In this document: in pieces, positions 27,561 to 36,291 of the stretch
Numbering within the stretch: position 1 is the first letter of the stretch
Layout of the letters: each line of letters begins with the position of its first letter
Assembly (NCBI GenBank): GCA_946480015.1
Contig: CAMLIL010000018.1
Location: forward strand, 1-64,000
Source of the DNA: an uncultured Oxalobacteraceae bacterium
Lineage (GTDB): Bacteria > Pseudomonadota > Gammaproteobacteria > Burkholderiales > Burkholderiaceae
Length of the DNA stretch: 64,000 nucleotides
Direction: 5' to 3'
Made by a program: the position numbers and the translations under genes
The notes under the pieces: model-generated
Told to the model about the DNA's origin: nothing
What the model saw: the letters and a program-made list of their open reading frames with translations, nothing else
The model's database searches: none

Positions 27561-29612
27561 ATGCCTCTACCGAAACCGAAAAGTCCGCCAAAAACCAACG
27601 AAAGCAGGCTCGCCAAGCTGGGGCTGCGCACGGATATGGACCTGGTGCTGCACCTGCCGATGCGCTACGAGGACGAAACCCAGGTGGTGACGATCCGCGA
27701 GGCCTGCCTGCGCGGCGGGCACGTGTCGCAGGTCGAGGGCGTGGTGACGAAGAACGAAATCGGCTTCAAACCGCGGCGCCAGCTGCTGGTGACGATCGCC
27801 GACGACAGTGGCGAGCTGCAGCTGCGCTTCATGAATTTCTACGGCAGCCAGGTCAAGCAACTGGCCGAAGGCACGCGGGTGCGCGCGCGCGGAGAACTCA
27901 AGCACGGCTTCTTCGGCGCCGAAATGGTTCACCCGGCCTACAAGGTGATCAACGAAGGGGCGCCGCTGCCCACTGCGCTCACGCCGGTGTACCCGTCCGG
28001 CGAAGGCCTGTCGCAGACGGTTCTGCGGCGCGCGATCGCCGACGCCATGCGGCGCATCGACTGGCGCGACACATTGCCGCCGTCGTTGGTCCAGCAAATG
28101 CGCCTGTCCGACTTCGAACCGGCGGTACGGCTGCTGCACTCGCCGCCGCAGGAGATCGACGCCGGCGCCCTGCTCGACCGCTCGCATCCGGCCTGGGTGC
28201 GCATGAAGTTCGACGAGCTGCTGGCCCAGCAGCTCTCGCTCAAGCGCGCGCAGCGGGCACGCCGGGTCAAGGGTGCGCCGGTACTCAAGGCGGTCGGCGC
28301 GCTGTCGGAAGCGTTCCTGGCGCAGCTGCCGTTCCAGCTGACCGGAGCCCAGCAGCGCGTGCTGCAGGAAATCCGCGCCGACCTGCGCAACGGCTTTCCG
28401 ATGCAGCGCCTGCTGCAAGGCGATGTCGGCAGCGGCAAGACAGTGGTGTCGGCGCTGGCCGCCGCCCAGGCCATCGACAGCGGCTACCAGGCGGCGCTGA
28501 TGGCGCCGACCGAAATTCTGGCCGATCAGCATTTTCGCAAGATTGCCGCGTGGATGGAGCCTTTGGGCGTGAAGGTCGCGTGGCTGACCGGCAGCCTGAA
28601 GAAAAAGGACAAGGTGGCCGCGAGCGCCCTGGTCGAATCGGGCGAGGCGCAGCTCGTGATCGGCACCCATGCGCTGATCCAGGACACGGTCAATTTCGCC
28701 AGACTGGGGCTGGTGATCGTCGACGAACAGCACCGCTTCGGCGTCGGCCAGCGCCTTACCCTGCGCAACAAAGGCAGCAACGGCAAGACGCCGCACCAGC
28801 TGATGATGTCGGCCACGCCGATTCCGCGCACCCTGGCCATGACCTACTACGCCGACCTGGAAGTATCGGTCATCGACGAGCTGCCGCCGGGACGCAGCCC
28901 GATCGTCACGCGCGCCATCGACCAGAACCGGCGCGACGAAGTGATCGAGCGGGTTCACGCCGCGGCGCTGGAAGGCCGCCAGGTGTACTGGGTCTGCCCG
29001 CTGATCGAGGAATCGGAAGCGCTGCAGCTGCAGACGGCGACCGATACCCATGCGATGCTGGCCGAAGCGCTGCCGGACCTGCAGGTCGGCCTGGTTCATG
29101 GCCGCATGAAGCCGGCCGAGAAGCAGGAAGTCATGGATGCTTTCAGTGCCGGGCAAGTGCATGTGCTGGTGGCGACGACCGTGATCGAGGTGGGCGTGGA
29201 CGTGCCGAATGCGTCGCTGATGGTGATCGAGCATGCGGAGCGGTTCGGCCTGTCGCAGCTGCACCAGCTGCGCGGGCGGGTCGGACGGGGCACGGCCGCC
29301 AGCGTGTGCCTGCTGCTGTATCAAAGCCCGCTGGGTCCGGTGGCCAGGCAGCGCCTGATGACGATGCGCGAGACCACCGATGGCTTCGAAATTGCGCGCC
29401 GCGATCTGGAGATCCGCGGGCCGGGCGAGTTCCTCGGTGCGCGCCAGTCGGGCCAGGCGATGCTGCGCTTTGCCGACCTGGAGACCGACCAGTGGCTGGT
29501 GGAGCAGGCACGCGATGTGGCGCACAGCCTGATTCACGATGCGGTCGACGAGGTGGTGGAAGCGCATCTGGCGCGCTGGCTGGGCGGGCGCGAGGAATTC
29601 TTGAAGGTTTGA
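27561..29612 (+). CDS. recG: ATP-dependent DNA helicase RecG
   Basis: A 683-residue superfamily 2 helicase that remodels stalled replication forks and Holliday junctions. An N-terminal wedge/OB domain (LVLHLPMRYEDET, LLVTIADDSGELQLRFMNF) precedes the helicase core: Walker A LLQGDVGSGKTVVSALAA, motif Ia MAPTEILADQH, DEQH box IVDEQHRFGVGQR, SATPIPRTLAM, and the C-terminal QLRGRVGRG. The frame is open 27 codons further upstream, but ATG 27561 gives the usual N-terminus. A TACAAT at 27494-27499 could be the -10 box, without a convincing -35. Confidence 0.96.
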   Translation: MPLPKPKSPPKTNESRLAKLGLRTDMDLVLHLPMRYEDETQVVTIREACLRGGHVSQVEGVVTKNEIGFKPRRQLLVTIADDSGELQLRFMNFYGSQVKQLAEGTRVRARGELKHGFFGAEMVHPAYKVINEGAPLPTALTPVYPSGEGLSQTVLRRAIADAMRRIDWRDTLPPSLVQQMRLSDFEPAVRLLHSPPQEIDAGALLDRSHPAWVRMKFDELLAQQLSLKRAQRARRVKGAPVLKAVGALSEAFLAQLPFQLTGAQQRVLQEIRADLRNGFPMQRLLQGDVGSGKTVVSALAAAQAIDSGYQAALMAPTEILADQHFRKIAAWMEPLGVKVAWLTGSLKKKDKVAASALVESGEAQLVIGTHALIQDTVNFARLGLVIVDEQHRFGVGQRLTLRNKGSNGKTPHQLMMSATPIPRTLAMTYYADLEVSVIDELPPGRSPIVTRAIDQNRRDEVIERVHAAALEGRQVYWVCPLIEESEALQLQTATDTHAMLAEALPDLQVGLVHGRMKPAEKQEVMDAFSAGQVHVLVATTVIEVGVDVPNASLMVIEHAERFGLSQLHQLRGRVGRGTAASVCLLLYQSPLGPVARQRLMTMRETTDGFEIARRDLEIRGPGEFLGARQSGQAMLRFADLETDQWLVEQARDVAHSLIHDAVDEVVEAHLARWLGGREEFLKV

Positions 29613-29629
29613 CTTGAGGAGGTACAGCT

Positions 29630-30055
29630 GTGGCCTTAGCGTGGACGGAATCGATCGATGGCGTGGATTGGGACGAGCTGACGGCGCTGTATCACGCCGC
29701 GCCGCTGGGAAAAAAGGACCCGGAAGGGCTGCGTACGGCTTTTCGCAACAGCATGTTCGTATGCTTCGTGCGCGAGGATGGCAGCCTGGTCGGCGCCGGC
29801 CGCGCGGTGGCCGATGGGGTGGACATGTCGTACATCGCCGACGTGGCGCTGCTGCCCTCGCATCAAGGGATCGGACTGGGCAAGGGCATCGTGCAACTGC
29901 TGATGGAGCGCTCGCGCGGGCACAAGAAAATCATCCTGTATTCCGTGCCGGGCAAGGAGGCCTTTTACAAAAAGCTGGGTTTCAGGATGATGCGCACGGC
30001 GATGGCGGTGTTCGAAGACCAGGACGCGGCGGTGCAGCGCGGATTCATCGAGTAA
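29630..30055 (+). CDS. GNAT-family N-acetyltransferase
   Basis: A 141-residue acetyltransferase with acetyl-CoA binding motif A (DVALLPSHQGIGLGKGIVQLLME) and the motif B strand KIILYSVPGKEAFYKKLGF. The start is GTG 29630, preceded by GAGGAGGT, a very strong ribosome binding site. The substrate is unknown. It follows recG by 17 bases and may be cotranscribed. The last 11 bases overlap the convergent Gfo/Idh gene. Confidence 0.88.
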   Translation: MALAWTESIDGVDWDELTALYHAAPLGKKDPEGLRTAFRNSMFVCFVREDGSLVGAGRAVADGVDMSYIADVALLPSHQGIGLGKGIVQLLMERSRGHKKIILYSVPGKEAFYKKLGFRMMRTAMAVFEDQDAAVQRGFIE

Positions 30056-31049
30056 CCGTCGTCCTTGCGTCTGCGGCGTACGTCAAGCCAATCTGTGCGC
30101 GGATGGTGTCGAGCGTGCCCATCAAGGCCAGCGTTTCATCCAGCGTCATGCCCGGGCTTTCCAGCAGTCCTTCGCGCACGCAGCGGCTTGCCTCGATCGC
30201 CTCGTGCACATAGCCATTGCCCAGCCATGGCGTTGGCACCACCCGCGAGGACCCATCCGCCAGGGTCACGGTCAGCGACGGCGAGCGGTGGAACATCGCA
30301 TCCATGCGTACGCGGCCCAGTGGCCCCGACACGGTCAGTTCATCCGGCGTCCCGGCCAGCAGTGAGCAACTGCAGATCGACAGCCCGCCGCCTTCATGCA
30401 GCAAGGTAAAGCCGGTTTGCGCATCCACGCCGGCGCCGCTCATTTCCGCCAGCGCCTGCACGTTCTTCACCGGTCCCATGATGGCAGCCGCGATCGACAG
30501 GGGATAGATGCCCAGGTCCAGCAGCGCACCGCCGCCCAGCTCGCGATTGTTGACGCGGTGCGCGGGATCGGTTGGCGCGTGGAAGCCGAAATCGGCGTGC
30601 ACCTGGCGCGGCGTGCCGATCTCGCCCGCCGCGACGACGCGCCTCAGTTCGGCCAGCGCCGGCATATAGCGGGTCCACATCGCCTCCATCAGGAACAGCT
30701 TCTTTTTGCGTGCCAGCGCCACCACCTGCTGCGCTTCGCGCAAATTCATGGTGAACGGCTTTTCGCACAGCACCGCCTTGCCGCTGTTGAGCGCCATGAT
30801 CGTGTTCTCGGCATGCATGGGATGCGGGGTGCCGATGTAAATGATGTCCACGCCGGGCGCGTCGCACAGCTGCTGGTACGAGCCGTACGCTGCCGGCGAA
30901 CCGAACTGGCTGCCGAACTTCTCGGCGCTGGCCAGGCTGCGCGAACCCACCGCCGCCAGCACCGCACCCGGCGTTTCCATCAACGCCGTGGCAAACGCGT
31001 GGGCGATGACGCCCGTGCCCAACACTCCCCAGCGAACCACGTCACTCAT
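30045..31049 (-). CDS. Gfo/Idh/MocA-family NAD(P)-dependent oxidoreductase
   Basis: A 334-residue dehydrogenase-like protein. The N-terminal Rossmann motif is WGVLGTGVIAHAFATAL, followed by YIGTPHPMHAENTIMALNSGKAVLCEKPFTMN with the EKP signature (catalytic Lys), and the C-terminal GFO_IDH_MocA domain with GGGALLDLGIYPLSIA. Substrate unknown; sugars or dihydrodiols are usual for this subgroup. Last gene of a pyrC-DUF3025-Gfo/Idh string with an 11-base spacing; its end overlaps the GNAT gene by 11 bases tail to tail. Confidence 0.88.
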   Translation of the reverse strand: MSDVVRWGVLGTGVIAHAFATALMETPGAVLAAVGSRSLASAEKFGSQFGSPAAYGSYQQLCDAPGVDIIYIGTPHPMHAENTIMALNSGKAVLCEKPFTMNLREAQQVVALARKKKLFLMEAMWTRYMPALAELRRVVAAGEIGTPRQVHADFGFHAPTDPAHRVNNRELGGGALLDLGIYPLSIAAAIMGPVKNVQALAEMSGAGVDAQTGFTLLHEGGGLSICSCSLLAGTPDELTVSGPLGRVRMDAMFHRSPSLTVTLADGSSRVVPTPWLGNGYVHEAIEASRCVREGLLESPGMTLDETLALMGTLDTIRAQIGLTYAADARTTVTR

Positions 31050-31060
31050 TTCGTCTCCCT

Positions 31061-31843
31061 TCAGGCAGCCCGCTTGGGCCGGAACACACTCGTGTCATCG
31101 TAAAACGCTTCGTCCTGCCCTTCCCACCACCCCGGCACGCCGAGAACCGGCAGCGGCGTGAAGCAGGATGTATCCAATCCGTCAGCGGCCAGTTGCGCCG
31201 CGACCTCGGCGTCGATCCATGCGCGCTGCGCGTCATGGCCGAGTGCGAAATAGCCGGCGTCGGCCAGCACCACACGGGTATGGGCGGTGATGGCCTTGCG
31301 TGGCGCCACCAGTTTTTCCATCAGCGCGTGGCCGAACAGCCAGACCTGCGCGAACTGGCCGCGCCGTTCGAACAGCGCCTCGCGCCAGCGGTGCGCGCGC
31401 AGCGCATCCACCAGCGCCTGGCCTTGCGCGTCATCGCGCACCACCAGCAAGGCCGAGTTCTCGTCAAAGATCGTGGCGCCATCGCGCGCCGGTCCGCGCG
31501 ACTTGCCCACCCCGGCGACGGCGATCTGCGCCGCCTGCAGCGCGTTCAGTTGGCGTTTGATGCGCGGGAAGGTCAGCCACACGAGGGCGTTGAAGAAATC
31601 GTGCAGGTTGTCGCGGGTCGGCACACAGCCGGTGGCGCCGATGAACTCTTCGTAGGCGCGCCCTTCCGGCAGCTCGGCCTGGGGAACAAAGCGCAGCGGC
31701 CGCCCCTGGTGGTTGACCAGCGCCAGCGCGGCGGCCGCATCGTTCAGGGTAGCGATGAATGCGTCGCCCTGCGGTGCCAGCCTGGCGAACGCTGGACGCA
31801 CCGAATCGAGCCACGGACGCGTCCAGTCGATCTGTTCCAGCAT
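31061..31843 (-). CDS. DUF3025-family protein
   Basis: A 260-residue protein of the DUF3025 family, known from proteobacteria without assigned function. Recognisable: GRAYEEFIGATGCVPTRDNLHDFFNALVWLTFP, then RGPARDGATIFDENSALLV, and LVAPRKAITAHT. No signal peptide or membrane span. The frame opens 13 codons further upstream inside pyrC, but ATG 31843, four bases after the pyrC stop, gives the family start. Close packing with pyrC implies one transcript. Confidence 0.8.
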   Translation of the reverse strand: MLEQIDWTRPWLDSVRPAFARLAPQGDAFIATLNDAAAALALVNHQGRPLRFVPQAELPEGRAYEEFIGATGCVPTRDNLHDFFNALVWLTFPRIKRQLNALQAAQIAVAGVGKSRGPARDGATIFDENSALLVVRDDAQGQALVDALRAHRWREALFERRGQFAQVWLFGHALMEKLVAPRKAITAHTRVVLADAGYFALGHDAQRAWIDAEVAAQLAADGLDTSCFTPLPVLGVPGWWEGQDEAFYDDTSVFRPKRAA

Positions 31844-31847
31844 TCGA

Positions 31848-32897
31848 TTACAGCAGCTTCCAGTTGATCTGCTCGCCGCCATTGAGCGGCACCAGGCTGG
31901 TGTCGGCCATCGGCACGGCCGACGGCAAGGTCCAGGCTTCGCGCTTGAGGGTGACGGTCCCGGTATTGCGCGGCAGGTCGTAGAAGTCGGGACCGAAGAA
32001 GCTCGAGAAGGCTTCCAGCTTGTCGAGCGCGCCGGCGCGCTCGAACGCTTCGGCGTACAGCTCCATCGCGTGCAGCGCGGTGTAGCAGCCGGCGCAGCCG
32101 CAGCTGGTTTCCTTGGCGCCGATGGCGTGCGGCGCCGAGTCGGTACCGAGGAAGAAGCGTTCGTCGCCGCTGGTGGCGGCAGTCATCAGCGCCAGGCGGT
32201 GTTCTTCGCGCTTGAGCACCGGAAGGCAGTAGTAGTGTGGACGGATGCCGCCCTTGAAAATCTCGTTGCGGTTGTAGAGCAGGTGGTGCGCGGTGATGGT
32301 GGCGGCGATCGGGCCTTCGGCTTCGGCCACGTACTGGGCGGCGTCCTTGGTGGTGATGTGCTCGAACACGATCTTCAGCTCGGGCATGGCGCGGCGCAGC
32401 GGGCGCATGACGCGTTCAATGAACACGGCTTCGCGGTCGAACAGGTCGATGTCCTGGTCCGTCACCTCGCCGTGCACCAGGAAGGGCATGCCGACTTCCT
32501 GCATCACTTCCAGGGTCTTGTAGCAGCGCGCGAGTTCGGTGACGCCGGCATCGGAGTTGGTCGTCGCGCCGGCCGGGTACAGCTTGACCGCGTGCACAAA
32601 GCCGCTGTCTGCGGCGCGGCGGATTTCATCGGGGGCGGTGTTATCGGTCAGGTACAGCGTCATCAGCGGCTCGAACGACATGCCGGCCGGCAGAGCGGCC
32701 AGGATGCGCTCGCGGTAGGCCTGGGCCATGGCGGTGGTCGTGACGGGCGGCTTCAGGTTGGGCATCACGATGGCGCGGGCGAACTGGCGCGCGCTGTGCG
32801 GCAGCACGCTGGCCAGGGCCGCGCCGTCGCGCAGGTGCAGGTGCCAATCGTCGGGACGGGTGATGGTCAGGCTTTGAGGGATTTCGGTGGTGGACAT
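31848..32897 (-). CDS. pyrC: dihydroorotase
   Basis: A 349-residue class II dihydroorotase converting carbamoyl-aspartate to dihydroorotate in pyrimidine synthesis. The zinc ligands appear in [10 protein letters not shown] near the N-terminus, with [11 protein letters not shown], the later FLVHGEVTD (His), and [15 protein letters not shown] with the catalytic Asp. First gene of a three-gene string (pyrC, DUF3025, Gfo/Idh). A LacI-type palindrome lies 49 bases upstream at 32946. Confidence 0.95.
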   Translation of the reverse strand: MSTTEIPQSLTITRPDDWHLHLRDGAALASVLPHSARQFARAIVMPNLKPPVTTTAMAQAYRERILAALPAGMSFEPLMTLYLTDNTAPDEIRRAADSGFVHAVKLYPAGATTNSDAGVTELARCYKTLEVMQEVGMPFLVHGEVTDQDIDLFDREAVFIERVMRPLRRAMPELKIVFEHITTKDAAQYVAEAEGPIAATITAHHLLYNRNEIFKGGIRPHYYCLPVLKREEHRLALMTAATSGDERFFLGTDSAPHAIGAKETSCGCAGCYTALHAMELYAEAFERAGALDKLEAFSSFFGPDFYDLPRNTGTVTLKREAWTLPSAVPMADTSLVPLNGGEQINWKLL

Positions 32898-32945
32898 GGC
32901 GGCTCTCGAAAAACGAATGCCGCTATTTTACCCGCCCAGGAAAAG

Positions 32946-32959
32946 TGAAAACGCTTTCA
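32946..32959. promoter_or_regulatory. LacI/Cra-like palindrome in front of pyrC
   Basis: TGAAAACGCTTTCA is a 14-base palindrome with one mismatched pair, ending seven bases before the stop of the ABC ATPase gene and 49 bases upstream of pyrC. It resembles the site at 20684 (TGGAAACGTTTTCA). No LacI-family gene is adjacent, so it may be a chance match or part of a global (Cra-like) regulon. Confidence 0.3.
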
Positions 32960-32966
32960 AACCGCT

Positions 32967-33692
32967 TCAATGCAGGATTTTCGCCAGAAATTCGCGCGCG
33001 CGTGTCGCTTTTGGCGCGTCGAAGAATGCTTGCGCCTGGCTGTCCTCGACGATGCGGCCATGATCCATGAACACGATGCGGTCGGCCACTTTGCGGGCGA
33101 AGCCCATCTCGTGGGTTACCACCATCATCGTCATGCCCTCCTGCGCCAGGGCGACCATCACGTCCAGCACCTCGGTGATCATCTCCGGATCGAGCGCCGA
33201 GGTGGGCTCGTCGAACAGCATGGCGATCGGGTCCATCGCCAGGGCGCGCGCAATGGCCACGCGCTGCTGCTGGCCGCCCGACAGCTGGCTGGGGAATTTG
33301 TCCTGCTGCGCCAGCAGGCCGACCCGGTCCAGGTAGGCCAGCCCCCTGGCGACGGCTTCGTCCCTGGCGCGCCCGAGTGCCTTGATCTGGCCGAGCGCCA
33401 AGTTGTCGCGCACCGACAGATGCGGGAACAGTTCGAAATTCTGGAACACCATGCCGATACGGGCGCGCAGCGCGGGCAAGCCTGCGCCGAGGCCGCCGAC
33501 CGAGACGCCGTCCACGCGCACCTCCCCCTGTTGAAAGGGTTCCAGTCCGTTGACCGTCTTGATCAGGGTCGATTTACCCGAACCGGACGGCCCGCACACG
33601 ACCACCACCTCGCCCCTGGCAACGTGCGTGGTGCAGGCGTCGAGCACTTGAAATGCGCCGAACCATTTACTGACTTTATCCAGTTCGATCAT
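32967..33692 (-). CDS. polar amino acid ABC transporter, ATP-binding protein
   Basis: A 241-residue ATPase of the GlnQ/GltL/ArtP class. Walker [19 protein letters not shown], signature [15 protein letters not shown], Walker [17 protein letters not shown]-loop [15 protein letters not shown]. No permease or binding protein is adjacent, so the ATPase must serve a transporter encoded elsewhere or be a relic of one. It is divergent from the dicarboxylate/amino acid symporter across 206 bases. Confidence 0.9.
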   Translation of the reverse strand: MIELDKVSKWFGAFQVLDACTTHVARGEVVVVCGPSGSGKSTLIKTVNGLEPFQQGEVRVDGVSVGGLGAGLPALRARIGMVFQNFELFPHLSVRDNLALGQIKALGRARDEAVARGLAYLDRVGLLAQQDKFPSQLSGGQQQRVAIARALAMDPIAMLFDEPTSALDPEMITEVLDVMVALAQEGMTMMVVTHEMGFARKVADRIVFMDHGRIVEDSQAQAFFDAPKATRAREFLAKILH

Positions 33693-33898
33693 GTGTTATG
33701 CGTTGTTCGAATAGGCCGCGCGTGTGCGCTTGACAGCCCCGGCAGCCCCAAGGATACTGCCCGAACTTGCCAATGAATTCATATTTCACCGGCCGGTCCG
33801 CTCGCGAAATCACCCTATTTTGCACGAGAACGCACGAGGACAGTTTTCCCCAGTCCCCCTCGATCACGAATCGACACGTTTTAAGGAACTCACAGCTC

Positions 33899-35164
33899 AT
33901 GGACAAGCGCAGCCGTCTGACTACCTACATTCTGATCGGCCTGGTGCTGGGCGTGGTCGCCGGGTACCTCGCCAACACCTATCTGGCCGACCCCGCCGGG
34001 TTTGCCGAGTACCTGTCACTCATCACCACCCTGTTCCTTCGCCTGATCAAGATGATCATCGCGCCGCTGGTGTTTTCCACGCTGGTGGTCGGCATTGCGA
34101 AAATGGGCGACGCCAAGGAAGTGGGCCGTATCGGCGTCAAGGCGCTGGGATGGTTCATCATCGCGTCGATCCTGTCGCTCTCGCTCGGCCTGGTCCTGGT
34201 GAACCTGTTCCGCCCCGGCGACGGCATGTCGGCGGCGCTGCAGGCGGCGGCGCCACCGGCCAACCTGGCCACCTCCTCGCTGTCGCTGAAGGACTTCGTC
34301 ACCCACCTGGTGCCGAGCTCCATCGTGGACGGCATGGCCAAGAACGAGATCCTGCAGATCGTGGTGTTCTCGATCTTCTTCGGCACCGCGGCGGCAGCCA
34401 TCGGCGCGCGCGCCGAGCCGATGATCGCCGTGGTCGACGGCGTGGCCCACGTGATGCTCAAGCTGACCGGCTACGTGATGAACTTCGCACCCGTCGCGGT
34501 GTTCGCGGCGGTGACGGGCGTGATCGCCAAGAACGGCCTCGGCGTGCTCAAGACCTACGGCGTCTTCATGGGCGAGTTCTATTTCGCCATCGTGCTGCTG
34601 TGGGTACTGCTGATCGCGGCCGGCTTCATCTTCCTCGGCCCGCGCGTGTTCGCCCTGGTGCGCGAGCTGCGCGGTCCGACCCTGCTGGCATTCTCGACCG
34701 CGTCGTCGGAAGCGGCCTTCCCCAAGACGCTCGAAGGTCTTGAGCGCATTGGCGTGCGCAACCGGATCGCCGCCTTCGTGCTGCCGATCGGGTACTCCTT
34801 CAATCTGGATGGCTCGATGATGTACTGCACCTTCGCCACCGTGTTCATCGCCCAGGCCTACGGCATCGAAATGGCGCTCAGCTCCCAGATCACCATGATG
34901 CTGGTGCTGATGCTGACCTCGAAGGGCATGGCCGGCGTGCCGCGCGCCTCGCTGGTGGTGATCGCCGCCACCCTCGCCCAGTTCAACATTCCGGAAGCCG
35001 GCATGGTCCTGCTGCTGGGGATCGACCACTTCCTCGATATGGCGCGTTCGGCCACCAATGTGATCGGCAATGGCGTGGCCACGGCCGTGGTGGCGAAATG
35101 GGAAGGCGAACTGGTCGATCCAGTCCCGGCCCAGAAGGATCTGGCCGCCGTACCGCTGCCCTGA
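33899..35164 (+). CDS. dicarboxylate/amino acid:cation symporter (DAACS family)
   Basis: A 421-residue inner-membrane symporter of the GltP/DctA family. Family blocks: LFLRLIKMIIAPLVFSTLVVGIA in the first third, the re-entrant loop LLAFSTASSEAAFPKTLE, the TM7 motif NLDGSMMY (NMDGT in glutamate carriers) and DMARSATNVIGNGVA in TM8. ATG 33899 follows AAGGAA by ten bases; the frame is open 44 codons further upstream but without family similarity. An asparaginase gene follows 22 bases later, so uptake of aspartate, or of C4-dicarboxylates, is likely. Confidence 0.92.
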   Translation: MDKRSRLTTYILIGLVLGVVAGYLANTYLADPAGFAEYLSLITTLFLRLIKMIIAPLVFSTLVVGIAKMGDAKEVGRIGVKALGWFIIASILSLSLGLVLVNLFRPGDGMSAALQAAAPPANLATSSLSLKDFVTHLVPSSIVDGMAKNEILQIVVFSIFFGTAAAAIGARAEPMIAVVDGVAHVMLKLTGYVMNFAPVAVFAAVTGVIAKNGLGVLKTYGVFMGEFYFAIVLLWVLLIAAGFIFLGPRVFALVRELRGPTLLAFSTASSEAAFPKTLEGLERIGVRNRIAAFVLPIGYSFNLDGSMMYCTFATVFIAQAYGIEMALSSQITMMLVLMLTSKGMAGVPRASLVVIAATLAQFNIPEAGMVLLLGIDHFLDMARSATNVIGNGVATAVVAKWEGELVDPVPAQKDLAAVPLP

Positions 35165-35186
35165 ATTATCCAAACAGGAGAAACAC

Positions 35187-36254
35187 ATGCTGCATAAATC
35201 ATCCGCGCTGGCGCTGTTCGCACTCTGGCTGATGCTGGCCGGCGCCGTTCAGGCGCAGGGCAAGCTGCCCAACGTGACCATCCTCGCCACCGGCGGCACC
35301 ATTGCAGGCACCGGCGCATCGAGCACCACCACGGTCGGCTATACCGCCGCCACGGTCGGCGTCCAGCGGCTGATCCAGGCCGTGCCGGAACTGTCCAGGG
35401 TGGCCAATGTCACCGGCGAACAGGTGTTCCAGATCGCCAGCGAGAACATGAGCAACGACAATTGGCTGGTCCTGTCCAAGCGCGTCAATGCGCTGCTGGC
35501 GCAGCCGAATGTGGACGGCATCGTCATCACCCACGGTACCGATACGCTGGAGGAGACCGCCTATTTTCTGGACCTGACGGTCAAGAGCAAAAAGCCGGTG
35601 GTGCTGGTGGGCGCGATGCGTCCATCGACGGCGCTGTCGGCCGATGGGCCGATCAACCTGTACAACGCGGTGCTGCTGGCCGGTTCCGCCGATGCGGTCG
35701 GCAAAGGCGTGCTGGTGGCGATGAACGACCAGATCCAGTCGGCACGCGATGTCACCAAGACCAATACCTCGACCCTGGACTCGTTCAAGACTCCGGAACT
35801 TGGCCTGCTCGGCTACATCCAGGGCAGCAAGCCGTTCTTCTACCGCCTGCCGGCGCGCAGGCACACGGTGGACAGCGAGTTCGATGTCAGTGCCCTGTCG
35901 GCGCTGCCGCAGGTCGATATCGTGTACGGGTATGCGAACATGAATCCGGTGGCGCTCGATGCGTTCGTGGCTGCCGGTGCCAAGGGCATCATCCATGCCG
36001 GTGTGGGCGATGGCAGCCTGGCCACCAGGGTGGTGCCGTCGCTGAAGGCGGCGCGTGCGAAAGGGACCATCATCGTGCGGGCCAGCCGCGTCGGCCAGGG
36101 CATCCTGGCGCGCAACGGCGAAGCCAACGACGATGAGCTCGATTTTGTGGCGGCCGATACGCTCAGCCCGCAAAAGGCGCGCATCCTGCTGATGCTGGCA
36201 CTGACCAAGACCAGCAATACCCGCGATATTCAGCGGATGTTTTATACCTACTGA
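35187..36254 (+). CDS. ansB: periplasmic L-asparaginase (type II)
   Basis: A 355-residue enzyme hydrolysing L-asparagine to aspartate and ammonia. The signal peptide HKSSALALFALWLMLAGAVQA places it in the periplasm. Catalytic motifs: LATGGTIAGTG (first Thr) and ITHGTDTLEETAYFL (second Thr with Asp). ATG 35187 follows AGGAGAAA; the longer frame from 35070 reads into the symporter. It lies 22 bases after the symporter, giving a two-gene unit that deamidates asparagine outside and imports the product aspartate. Confidence 0.94.
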   Translation: MLHKSSALALFALWLMLAGAVQAQGKLPNVTILATGGTIAGTGASSTTTVGYTAATVGVQRLIQAVPELSRVANVTGEQVFQIASENMSNDNWLVLSKRVNALLAQPNVDGIVITHGTDTLEETAYFLDLTVKSKKPVVLVGAMRPSTALSADGPINLYNAVLLAGSADAVGKGVLVAMNDQIQSARDVTKTNTSTLDSFKTPELGLLGYIQGSKPFFYRLPARRHTVDSEFDVSALSALPQVDIVYGYANMNPVALDAFVAAGAKGIIHAGVGDGSLATRVVPSLKAARAKGTIIVRASRVGQGILARNGEANDDELDFVAADTLSPQKARILLMLALTKTSNTRDIQRMFYTY

Positions 36255-36260
36255 CCATGT

Positions 36261-36286
36261 CGTCCCCGCGCGAAAACGCGGGGACG
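36261..36286. repeat. REP-like hairpin (terminator-like) after ansB
   Basis: A perfect ten-base-pair stem CGTCCCCGCG/CGCGGGGACG with loop CGAAAA (36271-36276). It sits between the convergent ansB and Atm1-type ABC genes, seven bases after the ansB stop. There is no T run on either strand. The same C-rich hairpin class occurs at 14557 and 21829. Confidence 0.6.
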
Positions 36287-36291
36287 CCGGC

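Noticed and set aside
27567..29567. Minus-strand frame opposite recG
   Set aside because: No recognisable domain; recG helicase motifs are complete on the plus strand.
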